From Metopolophium dirhodum (Eukaryota; Arthropoda; Insecta; Hemiptera; Aphididae), in contig NC_083560.1 of NCBI RefSeq assembly GCF_019925205.1, forward strand, positions 98,360,083-98,424,082: a stretch of DNA of 64,000 bases, read 5' to 3'. Below the pieces are notes generated by a model. The model searched no databases, had not been told where the DNA came from, and saw nothing but the letters and a program-made list of their open reading frames with translations. Shown piece after piece: positions 54,608 to 64,000 of the stretch. The number at the start of each line of letters is the position of its first letter. The first letter of the stretch is position 1. The translations under genes were made by a program, and so were the position numbers.

Positions 54608-55201
54608 GGAAACAGTAAATATATTTGTATGGGCCAAAAAATAATAATAATCACTTGTTGTGAAACTGAGTAAAATTTGAATTGAAAAAATTAAGCAGTA
54701 TAAACTGGGATAGAAAGCAGCCAAAAATCTGATCGACCAAGCGGGAAAGTTGTGGATACACGTTTTTAAATCTCCCTGTAATTGTAAAAACTGGGATAGT
54801 AAGCACCCACAAATCTGATCGGCCAAGTGGAAAAGTCGTGGATATCCGTTTTTAAATCTCCCTGGAACAGTTAAAAACTGGAAACAGTAAATATATTTGT
54901 ATGGGCAAAAAATAATAATAATCACTTGTTGTGAAACTGAGTAAATATCTTTTTTTTTTTTGGGTAAAATTTAAATTGGAAAAATTAAATAGTGTAAACT
55001 GGGATAGAAAGCAGCCAAAAATCTGTTCATCCAAGGGGGAAAGTCGTGGATAACCATTTTTAAATCACCCTGGAACAGTAAAAAACTGGGGTAGTAAGCA
55101 CCCACAAATCTGATCGTTCAAGGGGGAAAGTCGTGGATAACCGTTTTTAAATCTCCCTGTAATTGTAAAAACTGGGATAGAACCTACATATACTACCTAC
55201 T
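54608..55201 (-). repeat. Right terminal inverted repeat with an extra duplicated unit inside
   Basis: The outer 54979-55201 is the inverse of the left end. Inside it lies another, more diverged copy of the terminal units (54689-54879). The sequence starting GGAAACAGTAAATATATTTG repeats at 54608 and 54880 (period 272). So the right end has undergone a direct duplication that the left end lacks. Confidence 0.85.
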
Positions 55202-55207
55202 ATCGAC

Positions 55208-55578
55208 TATCCAGAGCTAGGAGAATAGTTGAAAATGTTTTTGGAATATTAGTAAGCCGATTTCGTATTTTTCAAAAACCTATTGCTGCTGATGTGAATA
55301 CAGTGGATAAAATCGTATTAGCAGCATGTGCTTTGCATAATTGGTTACGAAAAGAAAAACGAAATAATTATATAACACATTGTGATGTCGACCGTGAAGA
55401 TATTGAGGCAAGAAATATTATTCATGGTACATGGAGAACAGAAACTACAGGTTTGGAAAATTTATGTCGACAAGGAAGTAACCATCCTTCGATTTCAGCA
55501 GTCCAAAAAAGAGAAACCATTAAAGACTATTTTAACAACGAGGGTGCGGTGCCATGGCAAGGGAATATGATTCATTAA
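55208..55578 (+). pseudogene. Harbinger 2 transposase, 3' part
   Basis: Continues exon 2 beyond the Polinton: the codon split by the target site resumes as SRARRIVENVFGILVSRFRI with the catalytic Glu (RRIVENVFG), then AACALHNWLR, and ends INNEG-like ...VPWQGNMIH before the stop at 55578. Cannot be expressed as one protein with the 5' part now. Confidence 0.88.
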
Positions 55579-55699
55579 TAATATTGTAAATAATATTTAA
55601 TATTAAGAATAATAATATTCAATAATAATAAATTAATTAATAATTAAATAGGTAGTTTAATTTATTTTATTAATTATTTACAAAATAAATATAACTTAC

Positions 55700-56044
55700 G
55701 GTTGTTTTTCTTTTCATTGGAACATTTTTTATAAAACTATGCATTTCCTCGAACCAACTCAATTTAGGTTTATACTCCTCATTAGCACCTGCACCGGACC
55801 TGGTTGATTTTTCAATTTTTGACAACATTTGACAGTATGTTGCTCTTAAATTTTTAATTTTATTTTTTACTTCATTAACAGTCATTTGTATGCCGATTGT
55901 ATTCAACTCTGCACATATTTTTTGTAGTGATGAATCACGCATAGATTTATTTTTATAAGATGGAATACTGGCATTCCATAGACATTCTTCTTCGTGATAT
56001 AATTCAACAAACTTTAAATTAACATCACCACTTAGTTTTGGCAT
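55700..56044 (-). CDS. MADF exon of the Harbinger 2 MADF-BESS gene
   Basis: Start ATG at 56044; 115 codons to a GTAAGT donor at 55699. MADF (Myb/SANT-like) domain: NLKFVELYHEEECLWNASIP, IKNLRATYCQMLSKIEKS, GAGANEEYKPKLSWFEEMHS. This domain binds the transposon ends. Phase 0 fits the BESS exon at 35501-36166, now on the other side of the Polinton. Confidence 0.8.
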
Positions 56045-56389
56045 TTTGACGTATAAATTACATTTAACAAACCACGTGGCGTATTAAAAATTGGCGTGAG
56101 CACTGCACTAGCCGATCATGTACTAGCTTTGCCGTCCACATGGAGATAGAACACTAGCTAGGATAGTAAATTCAGTGGTGGGAGGTGTGCTAGCTCAAAA
56201 AAAATAGAACACAATCCTATTAAACTAGCCTGGCTTGACACACTAGCTTATTAGAATATTCCCTAGCTTGCTAGCTTAAAAACAAAGCTAGTTCTGTTTA
56301 CACAAAACTATTATTACTAGCTTTCTAGCTTACTAGTACTACCTTGCTATCCTAGCTTGAAAAACTAGCCTCGTGTATTCCGAGCATAA

Positions 56390-58626
56390 TGGTGTAATAG
56401 TTCGAACAGCAGTGGTCGGGATCGCCGGGCAAATACTGTCGAACTACGTAATGCGTGTAGTGTAATTATGTGTATTATCTGTGTGTTAAGTGTGAATATA
56501 TGTGGGTGTGTATACAATTAAACAAATAGTTAATAAAAAATGGTAACACGGTTTCTGATAGTTAAGTTGCTGTATAATACGCAGATTTAAATAATAGCAG
56601 TACAAAATATATATTAAAAACTCACAGTACCACAAAAACGTGTAAAAAATATATAATAATAATAATATAATGATAATAATAAAAAAGCTATTGGAGCCGC
56701 TATGAAAATAATGTGACCCTTCTGGTCCAACAATGTATAATAATAAAAATATAATGATAATAATAAATGACCGGCCCTTATGGCCAACCGAAATAATAAT
56801 AATGTATTGACACAGCTATTTGAGCCGAAGCACGTATAAGATCATATGTGGCCCTTCTGGCCAACAAATTAATAATAATATAAAATATCTATAGCCCTTT
56901 TGGCCCAACAGTTAAATGTGTATAATAAATAAATAAATAATAATAAAAATAATGAAACACTCACAGTTTGTGGAGCGCAGACTAGCTAGCTGGTCCTGTG
57001 CTATAATATGGGTACAATACACGCAAATGACAAAAATAATAATTAATAACATAATATAATATAGAGATATTATAATAATATACGAATAGACGTATAATAG
57101 ACTCGTGTCTGGTCACCGTTACGACGAAAATCTATAATATTGACACTTTACTATTAGAGCAAAAACGGAGTAAAATAATTATTTTGCAAACGTCGGTGTT
57201 CGCTGAAAGACGTACGATACGAGACAAAAATCGCGGCGGCCGTGTTAAATAATATCATTGAGTATAGATAGTATAGAGAGACCATCTTTCCTATATTATG
57301 ATACGTAATGAATTAGTTCACTAGAACTGTCAATAGAGCGCGCACCGCGTTATAATGAAAATATAAAAATAATAATTATAATTATATTATAAAATAATGT
57401 AATGTAGTTGTGCAGTTGACACCTCTACGTAATTTACGTTTCATCACCATCATAGGTTTACGATACAACGTTGCCTAATTTGGTCATAATTAACGTTGCC
57501 ATTTACAACCTAAATGTATGAATTAATAGGCATATATTATTTGCAAGCTGCGGCCGCACGTCCGCCCTGACGAGTGACGAGTCCTGCACTCCTGCGCGTC
57601 GTGAAGCTTGCAAGTTGCATCCCAATTCTCAATATCCCATTAATGCTGGCCGGCGGCCACACGTGTCGTACATTATGCTACGATATCGTTGGTGACCACC
57701 GTTCACCGGGCTCCGATCGACGTTAATGTCAAGCGTCAAAGAACTTATTATTGCACGAATACAATCTTTAACACTCGTGTAAAGTCGAATATTCGTATAC
57801 ATTTAATTTAATTTACCTAGTTGATCATAAATTGTATTGTTGGTATTTCTCTCATGTTTCATGATTTAATCATTTAAATAGTTGCTATACGTATATACAC
57901 CTAGACCTAACCGAAAGTACCTTCTGGATCATATTATTTTCGTTATATTATCGTCTTTATTAATTATAAAGTAAAATCATATTTTACGAAATAAACAAAA
58001 TTACAATGAATAATTGTCGACTTAAAATGTTCACCAAATAAACTTCTATTGCCATTTTCTAGATAATATTATATAAATATAATAATATTATTAGGTACAT
58101 TATATTTATTTTTTGTTAAAAGCATGAAATATATCACAAAAACGTGAAACATTGAAATATGTCTAATACAAATATTAATGCTAGTGTTTTATCAATTATT
58201 GATTTTATAATCTAGATTAGTTCTTATAATAATCATGGAATGAGTACAGTGGTTGACATATTATTAGTATATTGATTATTCTTGTTTTCGACTAAACTTG
58301 GTAAAACTTCGATAACATTTGGGGTATTTCCCAGGAAATTGCTTATCGACGACGTGCGACGTCGACAAACAATGTATTATTATTATAATGATATTATTAG
58401 ATATTATTCTATTCTGTGGTATTAACTATTTTCGAATATTGCATTAGTAACATTACTGTAAAAGTGTAAACGTTGAGCAACAGTGCAAGTGCAACACCAA
58501 TCTCGATTATTATTTATATTATAATAAAATAATATTTTTTATTTAACCGTGGTCTGTGGATGTATGTCTATTGTTTTCTATTATTTAATATATTACTAAA
58601 TTACATATTAAATTATTAAATAAAAA
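56390..58626. other. Gene-free AT-rich region with GGCC-containing short repeats
   Basis: Between ~56700 and 56920 the motif GGCCCTTCTGGCCAACA and variants recur about five times among ATAATA runs. GC-richer pieces at 57220-57245 and 57545-57720. No ORF with a motif. Confidence 0.4.
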
Positions 58627-58746
58627 ATGAAAAGACAGTCAAATGCCTTTATTTCTTTTTTCCAAAAAAAAGTTAAAGAAACTGATCAACAGAACAGCTT
58701 ATCAAAATGTGATTCAGATCAAGACCAACCTAGCAAAGAACTTGTG
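58627..58746 (+). pseudogene. First exon of a hAT/ZMYM1-like transposase, fragment
   Basis: ATG at 58627, KRQSNAFISFFQKKVKETDQ ... QDQPSKELV, then a GTAATA donor. Similar in plan to the first exon at 22428-22559 (basic start, F-x-K motif, acidic DSDQ/DSDP part). No later exon is found before the oppositely oriented P-like gene. Confidence 0.45.
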
Positions 58747-58946
58747 GTAATAAAGTTGAACTATTTTTTGAAATAATCTAAATATTCATACATTTATGTA
58801 TTTCTAATAATATTATAATTTATGAAAAATATATTTAGCTTAATTTAATTGTTTACTTTATTGTTTTTGAAAACCATTATTATACCATTTACCTCTTTTA
58901 ATTAATTTATAATAATGAATTAATATAATATTGTGATCTATGAGAT

Positions 58947-61900
58947 TTAATGGTCAATGGGGGGGGGGGGGGGGGGGCATAGCCCTATTTTCATAGTAAT
59001 TTTGAATACCTTCAGACTTTCATGAACAAAATCTACTAATTCTTTAGTGGGTGCTTTTAAACCTACATCTGTTGATGTCCATTCAATATGATCAAATGTC
59101 TTGTGGAATATAAACAATTGATCTTTGTCAACGAGGCTTTTATTCGTATTAATTAACTGATGATAACATTTATTACATTGGAATTTTTTGAAACATTTCA
59201 TAGCTAAATATCCTGCGTAATATTCTAAGGAACATTTTTCTAATGACAAAGAAGACATTGGTAGTGATTCATTCTCCGTACAATCATATGTATCTTCTGA
59301 ATCACTAGAAGAGGCTATAAAAGTAGTTTTTTGAACGTCCACATCTTTATCATGTGGAGTATCATCAATGAGTAAGTCAGTTAATATTTCTGGTGTTAAA
59401 AAATTGTCTTCGTCATCCTCACAATTTGATTTTTCAGATGCACAATTTAAAAGACTAAAGGAACAAATACTCGCAAAACCACATCTGAATGATTTGCTAG
59501 TTGGATTTCTATTGTACCCACAGCGTTGTCTGAAAATTGAAAATAGATTTTCGAGTGCATCTTGACACAGTCTATTTGTCAAAAGGAAGAAGTTTGTTGG
59601 TGATGGATTTGTACTTTTTTCATGTTCATAAAGTTCCAATACTGCATTCAAAGACCAAACAAACCCAGTGAAGCATGGTGGGATATTATCTTTGGCATTT
59701 GCCTTATTTTTAAAACTTTGTTTTTTAATATTTTTAAACATTTCCAATGCTTCATAAATAATTGAGAATCCCTTTAAATTTTTTTCACTTAGCGGTTTTC
59801 TGTATGGGTTTTTATCGTATAAATGTTTGCTATTCAGGACATCAAATAGATTGTTTAACTGGAGGAAAAAATTTGCTGTGTCTCAAAATTGTGACACATA
59901 TTTTTTTGTATTTGGGGAAACAGTTTCAAAATTAAATGTTTGATCATATTCTTCATCAACAATTTCTTTGATATCATGACGTGTCTCTATACATTTTTCA
60001 TAAGTTTTATTTGGGATAATTAATTTCAGTTCTTTTGGTGAAAAGTCCTGTATCATTTTATCACCAAAAGGACTCTTTTGAAATACATTTATGTGTTCTT
60101 CTCCTACAAACAACAAGAATGTAATTTTTATTTTATTGAAATTTGTATTTATGTATAACATGTAATGACAAGTAATTTGTTTTAATTTTTAAATTATTTT
60201 AATAAATAATAAGTAATAATGCATTATTTTAAAATATAGGTATTGTAAAAATGATTTTTATATATTATTAGCATAGACAGACATTAACCAGTCTTCCACT
60301 ATATTTGTGTATTCTGTAGTCAGTATAGTAATAATATTGTATTAGATGTTTAATCAGGTAACGTTTACTTCTATATCAACTTTTTTGTGAGGAAAATGTA
60401 ATAAGACTAATGTTTCATACTACAAATTCTTTAGCTAAATGCTAAATGTATCATGGCTACTTGGTACAAACTACATTACAATCTAATATTTAACACCTTC
60501 TGCCAAATTCATATTTTCATAAAAATATAAAACAACTTTAAGTGGTAGCTGATAGATAATATGGTACACATATATATTTTGTTTTAAGTGTTTATATAAT
60601 TTTATGAAATATCAATAATCAAAGTATGTATACTTTGAGAATAACAATTGCATATACCATGTGTTAACAAAAACTATTTACAATGTATAATTAAATTATC
60701 CATATTACTTAATAACCTATACATATTTTTGAATCCTGGTTGCTAGACATAAAATTACACTATTTCATAATCAATCTCTCACTGATAGAATTCTAAAATA
60801 TGTTTAGGGTACTGAGTAATTATGTATAGATAACTAAGTTAAGTAGTTTACCCAGTTTTCGAGGACACACAGTATATAATATTTTTTTTTAAAATAGAAA
60901 ACATTAACACTTGGAGTAGGTATGTGTTTAAAAATTAAAAATTATGTATTTTCCAAAATAATGCAAAATTGAAAAAAAATTGCACAAAGTACAAAATCAA
61001 TACTTTTAGATTCTGAGTGGAACGATGAATGTATTGATTTTACAATGATGTGTGTTTTATTTTTTTATTTTTTTTTTATTTTTGTTTCTGTGTACACGAT
61101 AAGTAGTCGAAATAATGCTACGATTTTCAACTTCAGTATCTTGTTCGATCAGAAAGTGAATATCGTTGGTGCATTGGGGAGGTCAAAATTTAAATTTCCT
61201 AGTAGTTTTCAAAAGCGCCGGGAAAAACAAAAGAAAAATTCAGGAAAAACGGGAATTTTTACGCAAAATCTGTTTTTGACAAAATCGAATTTGGTTTTTG
61301 GTGTAACTTTAAAACAAATTACCGTAGATTCTTGAAATTTTCACTGGTTGTTTAAATTTGCATTTTCTATACACGATAAAATTTTCAAAATATTACGATT
61401 TGTTTTGAACTGTTTAGGAACATTTTCATTTTACGTTTTTTTTTAGTTTTTTTTTCTATAAATATCAATAAAATTTTATTTGTTGGTTAAAAAAGCTTGA
61501 AATTTAATAGAAGGCTCCTGTGTTGTTTCAAAGTCAGATGAAAAAAATTCAAAAACCTTAGTCACAGTTTTTATTTATAAGCATTTAAAGTTCAAATATT
61601 GACAAAATACGAAAAAATCACGAAAATTAGCAAATTATTTTGAGTTGAGAATTCATAAAAATTTTTTTATTAAATCTAAGATTTGAAAATGTAATACAAG
61701 ATTCCTTATAAGATTATCTACCTTTATCAAAAAAAAAATGTCTATTAGAAAGTCAAATTAAATTTTTATGAACCTTTGAAATTCTTATTTTTACAACATT
61801 GGATATTCACTCGATTTCTCATGTGGCGATTTTCTTATTTTGTTGTAATTCAAAAACGAAAAACTGTAAATACATGAAAATTTCACTGAATGTTTATATT

Positions 61901-63629
61901 AGCATTTTCTAAACACCATACAATTTTGAAAATATTTTGACTCTTTTTGAGATGTTTACGGACATTTTCAGTTTTCAATTTCTTTAGTTTTTTTTTCTAT
62001 AAATATCAATAAAGTTTTATCTGTTGGGCCAAAAAGTGTAAAATTTTAATACAAGGTTCCTGATATTTCGTTCTAATAGCAGTTGAAAAATATTAAAAAT
62101 ACATAGGCACAATTTTTTTTTATAAGCATTTAAAGATCGATTTTTGACAAAATTTATCAAAATCTCGAAAATTATCAATCATTGTAATTAATAAATTATA
62201 AAATGTTCAGCTTTTATAGCTAAGGATTGAAAATTTAAAACAAAGATTCTCATAAATAGTTCATACTGTAGCCAAAAAATCTAAAAAATATATGAGCACA
62301 GTTATTTTTTACAGACATTTTAAATTCATGTTTGGACAAAATTACATATTAAAAAACCTAGAATAACTATTTTAGTTATTTTGTTGTGATTGTATAATAT
62401 TATTCGTGGGTACTTGAAACTTCTAAAGTGTACTATTATATATCTATGATAGTATCACAGTTTGTTGTTGATGTATAACGCGTTGTAAGTACCTAATGGA
62501 TATTGTGATATGATTAATTGGGAATTTATTATAGGTACCTATTATAGGTCAATTTTTTTTAATACCATAGATAAGTATATAATAAGTCTTATACCTAGAC
62601 TGACACACCGTCTCCACTCAGAATCGTTTTTCTTATACAATGATATATCATTGAATTCAAATTTAATACCATCCATTACAGTGACCCACTTGTAACCTAC
62701 AGTACAGCAGAGCGACATCCACTTACCCACCTTTTTTATTTATATGTTGTGTAAGTATTCACTAAAAAAGAAGAATCCAAAAAAAAATTAATGGATTAAT
62801 ATTAATATATTATTTGAATTTCACTGTGTAAAAAAATTATAATTAATAATGAAAAGTATTCAAACTGACTATTGAGTATTTTTTTTTAATTACAGTACAA
62901 TAATACAATAGTTAATTAAGTACAATAGAATAACTAAAATAATTTTTTTTTGTTTAAATAACATATTTCATTAGTATGAACTTCAAATGTCTAATAAATT
63001 GTGTATTTATAATTCTATATTTTCAATTAATTAAAAAAGAATCATGTTAAGTATTGAAATAAATTTTCAATAGCTTGAATAAAAAAAACTTTTATGATGA
63101 TAAATGTGGATGCTATATATATTATTTACCTGTTTTATGAAATGTAATCCTTCTCTTAACTGGTGTCTTTTGTGGCACTTTTGATATTATATCTTCTTTG
63201 TCTAGATATATTTAAAAGGATAAGTATAATTATTATAAAAACTTCTGTATATATTTAACTAGGTTCAGACAATTTTAGTTGAGTTATAATAAACTTACTG
63301 TTTGCATTAAACTTCACAGGGATGGCTCCAGACATAAGCCTGTTATGATCTGGTCTGTTGAAATCATGTTCATTAAAATGATCTTCACACAGATACCTAT
63401 TTTTAATTTTTTTCGGCGATAAACCATCTAATACCATGTTTCCTATAAAAATAATAACTTATTTATACTACATTCATCTTAATTCTTTCAATTAAAATGT
63501 ATTTAACTTACCTGAATTAAGAATCCATTGTCTACACCTTTCTCTATCTGTAGGAAATCTATACATTTTTTTTTTACAATTTGATCTATTATTTTTGCAG
63601 TTCGAAAAATTGCAGCTTCCGCCAGGCAT
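58947..63629 (-). pseudogene. THAP/P-element-like (THAP9-type) transposase gene, four exons, one in-frame stop
   Basis: Exons 63629-63512, 63442-63299, 63201-63130 and 60103-58947 splice in compatible phases. Exons 1-2 encode a THAP C2CH zinc domain: CNFSNCKNN, KMYRFPTDRERCRQWILNS, KNRYLCEDHFNEHDF, then AIPVKFN. Exon 4 matches the C-terminal region of P-element/THAP9 transposases: DTANFFLQLNNLFDVLN and FLLTNRLCQDALENLFSIFR with QRCGYNRNPT. A TGA at 59883-59885 breaks exon 4; the same frame is open on both sides. The middle (catalytic) part expected between the THAP and C-terminal regions is missing. A G-run at ~58958-58977 lies in the last codons. It is either a dying element or an internally deleted, possibly repressor-like form. 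Confidence 0.7.
61010..62735 (+). repeat. Long copy of the ATTCTGAG repeat family, inside the P-like gene intron
   Basis: Starts ATTCTGAGTGGAACGATGAA; an inverse CTCCACTCAGAAT lies at 62612-62624, followed by TATACAATGATATATCATTG and the CAGCAGAGCGACATCCACTT end. No coding capacity. It is the reference copy for the pieces at 8454, 15640, 28803 and 33170 (inverted). Confidence 0.65.
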
Positions 63630-64000
63630 ATTTATTAATATAAATATATTATAAATTTAAAATTTGTAATAAACAAAAAATTTAGGAGTATCACAATGAC
63701 GAAATTTATAACACTAATAAATCCAAAAGTTAATCGTTAACGAATTACCAAAGTTCGTTAAATCATTTTTTAAATACCTACATAGAGAAATTAATATTAA
63801 TAGTTCATCTTTTCTTCTAATATATATCCGTGTTTTTTTCAAATTACATTTTTGGCGCTCTATGTACAATTTAATTTTACAGTATTTTAAATATATACAA
63901 TAAATATGTATCATTGATATGATCATACTGCATTTGCTATCCGCGACAAATTTAGGAATGCGCCATCTATCGGCTGCTATCCCTTTGCGCGTATCACATA
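63630..64000. other. Gap without recognised gene
   Basis: Sequence upstream of the P-like gene. The 63714-63926 ORF shows no motif. A terminal repeat of the P-like element might lie here, but no inverse partner was found left of 58947. Confidence 0.3.

Larger units (their letters stand above)
36716..55201. mobile_element. Polinton/Maverick element (virus-like), nearly complete
   Basis: The element is 18,486 bp, begins AGTAGGTAGTATATG and ends with the reverse complement. It has ~223-bp inverted repeats and is flanked by ATCGAC at 36710-36715 and 55202-55207. AG...CT ends and a 6-bp duplication are Polinton hallmarks. It encodes all the hallmark proteins: integrase, protein-primed polymerase, packaging ATPase, adenovirus-type protease, penton-like and major capsid proteins. 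The capsid genes suggest it could once form virions. The polymerase frame is broken once; the other hallmark frames are open. Near-identical terminal repeats suggest a fairly recent insertion. Confidence 0.96.
34665..56386 (+). mobile_element. PIF/Harbinger transposon 2, split by a Polinton
   Basis: The ends are inverted: TGCCCGGAATACACGAGGCT starts at 34665, and its reverse complement with one change ends at 56386; the match continues through AGTTTTTCAAGCTAGGATAG. TAA lies at 34662-34664 and again at 56387-56389, the 3-bp duplication typical of PIF/Harbinger. Without the Polinton and one target copy the element is about 3.2 kb and has the same two-gene layout as Harbinger 1. Its transposase is broken twice: by a frameshift near 36660 and by the Polinton. 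Confidence 0.93.

Noticed and set aside
58958..58977. Poly-proline end of the P-like protein as a functional motif
   Set aside because: It is the translation of a G-run that is prone to error and near the element edge.
1..64000. CRISPR array, bacterial operon or rRNA genes
   Set aside because: No regularly spaced short repeats, no Shine-Dalgarno-type organisation and no rRNA core sequence were seen; introns and eukaryotic transposons are pervasive.

Overview
This window is AT-rich eukaryotic nuclear DNA made almost entirely of transposable elements at different stages of decay. The short GT-AG introns, the mix of element types and the repeats suggest an insect, most likely an aphid (inference; no taxonomic search was run). 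No complete ordinary host gene is evident. The only host-like pieces are a RING-finger exon (2147-2293) and a small two-exon helix-turn-helix ORF (13131-13733).

The main feature is at 34665-56386, a nested pair of elements. The outer one is a PIF/Harbinger transposon with matching inverted termini and a TAA target duplication. A Polinton/Maverick of 18,486 bp (36716-55201) is inserted in its transposase gene. It has ~223 bp inverted repeats that begin AG and end CT, and a 6-bp duplication ATCGAC on both sides; removing the insert restores the reading frame at the junction. The Polinton carries the full virus-like core: integrase with chromodomain, DUF8207-type protein, packaging ATPase, phospholipase A2-type minor protein, adenovirus-type cysteine protease, two tandem penton-like proteins, a small basic protein, major capsid protein, and protein-primed DNA polymerase B. 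The polymerase is split by a frameshift at an A-run. Accessory genes sit towards both ends: a single-BIR (IAP-like) protein, a 41-residue membrane peptide, a ~206-residue orphan present as two diverged inverted copies, a five-exon gene with an internally duplicated exon, and two further orphans. The late genes form a tight + strand block (41471-45319) divergent from the packaging/integration block on the - strand (38592-41422).

Left part (1-34 kb): an inverted-repeat-bounded segment (37-1572); a decayed DNA transposon with 33-bp inverted termini and a broken transposase-like gene (2451-5531); an apparently intact Harbinger (7965-11547) lying inside a - strand transposase-derived gene; a GC-rich island (14.1-15.3 kb); a decayed - strand gene (17.8-19.0 kb); a 190-bp inverted repeat around tandem repeats (19.15-20.1 kb); a 687-bp MITE with 7-bp target duplication (21455-22141); hAT fragments; a 494-bp MITE with repeated internal motifs (24660-25153); a truncated LINE 3' end (25.7-26.9 kb); a Harbinger exon fragment; and an inverted pair of retroelement pol fragments (32284-33882).

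Right part (56.4-64 kb): a gene-free AT-rich stretch with GGCC-containing short repeats, a hAT first exon, and a THAP/P-element-like transposase gene (58947-63629, - strand). That gene has four phase-compatible exons and one in-frame stop, and its third intron holds a copy of a repeat family that recurs through the window.

Both complete Harbingers share an interleaved layout in which the + strand transposase and the - strand MADF-BESS gene each lie in the other's intron. Frameshifts and splice sites were read by eye.
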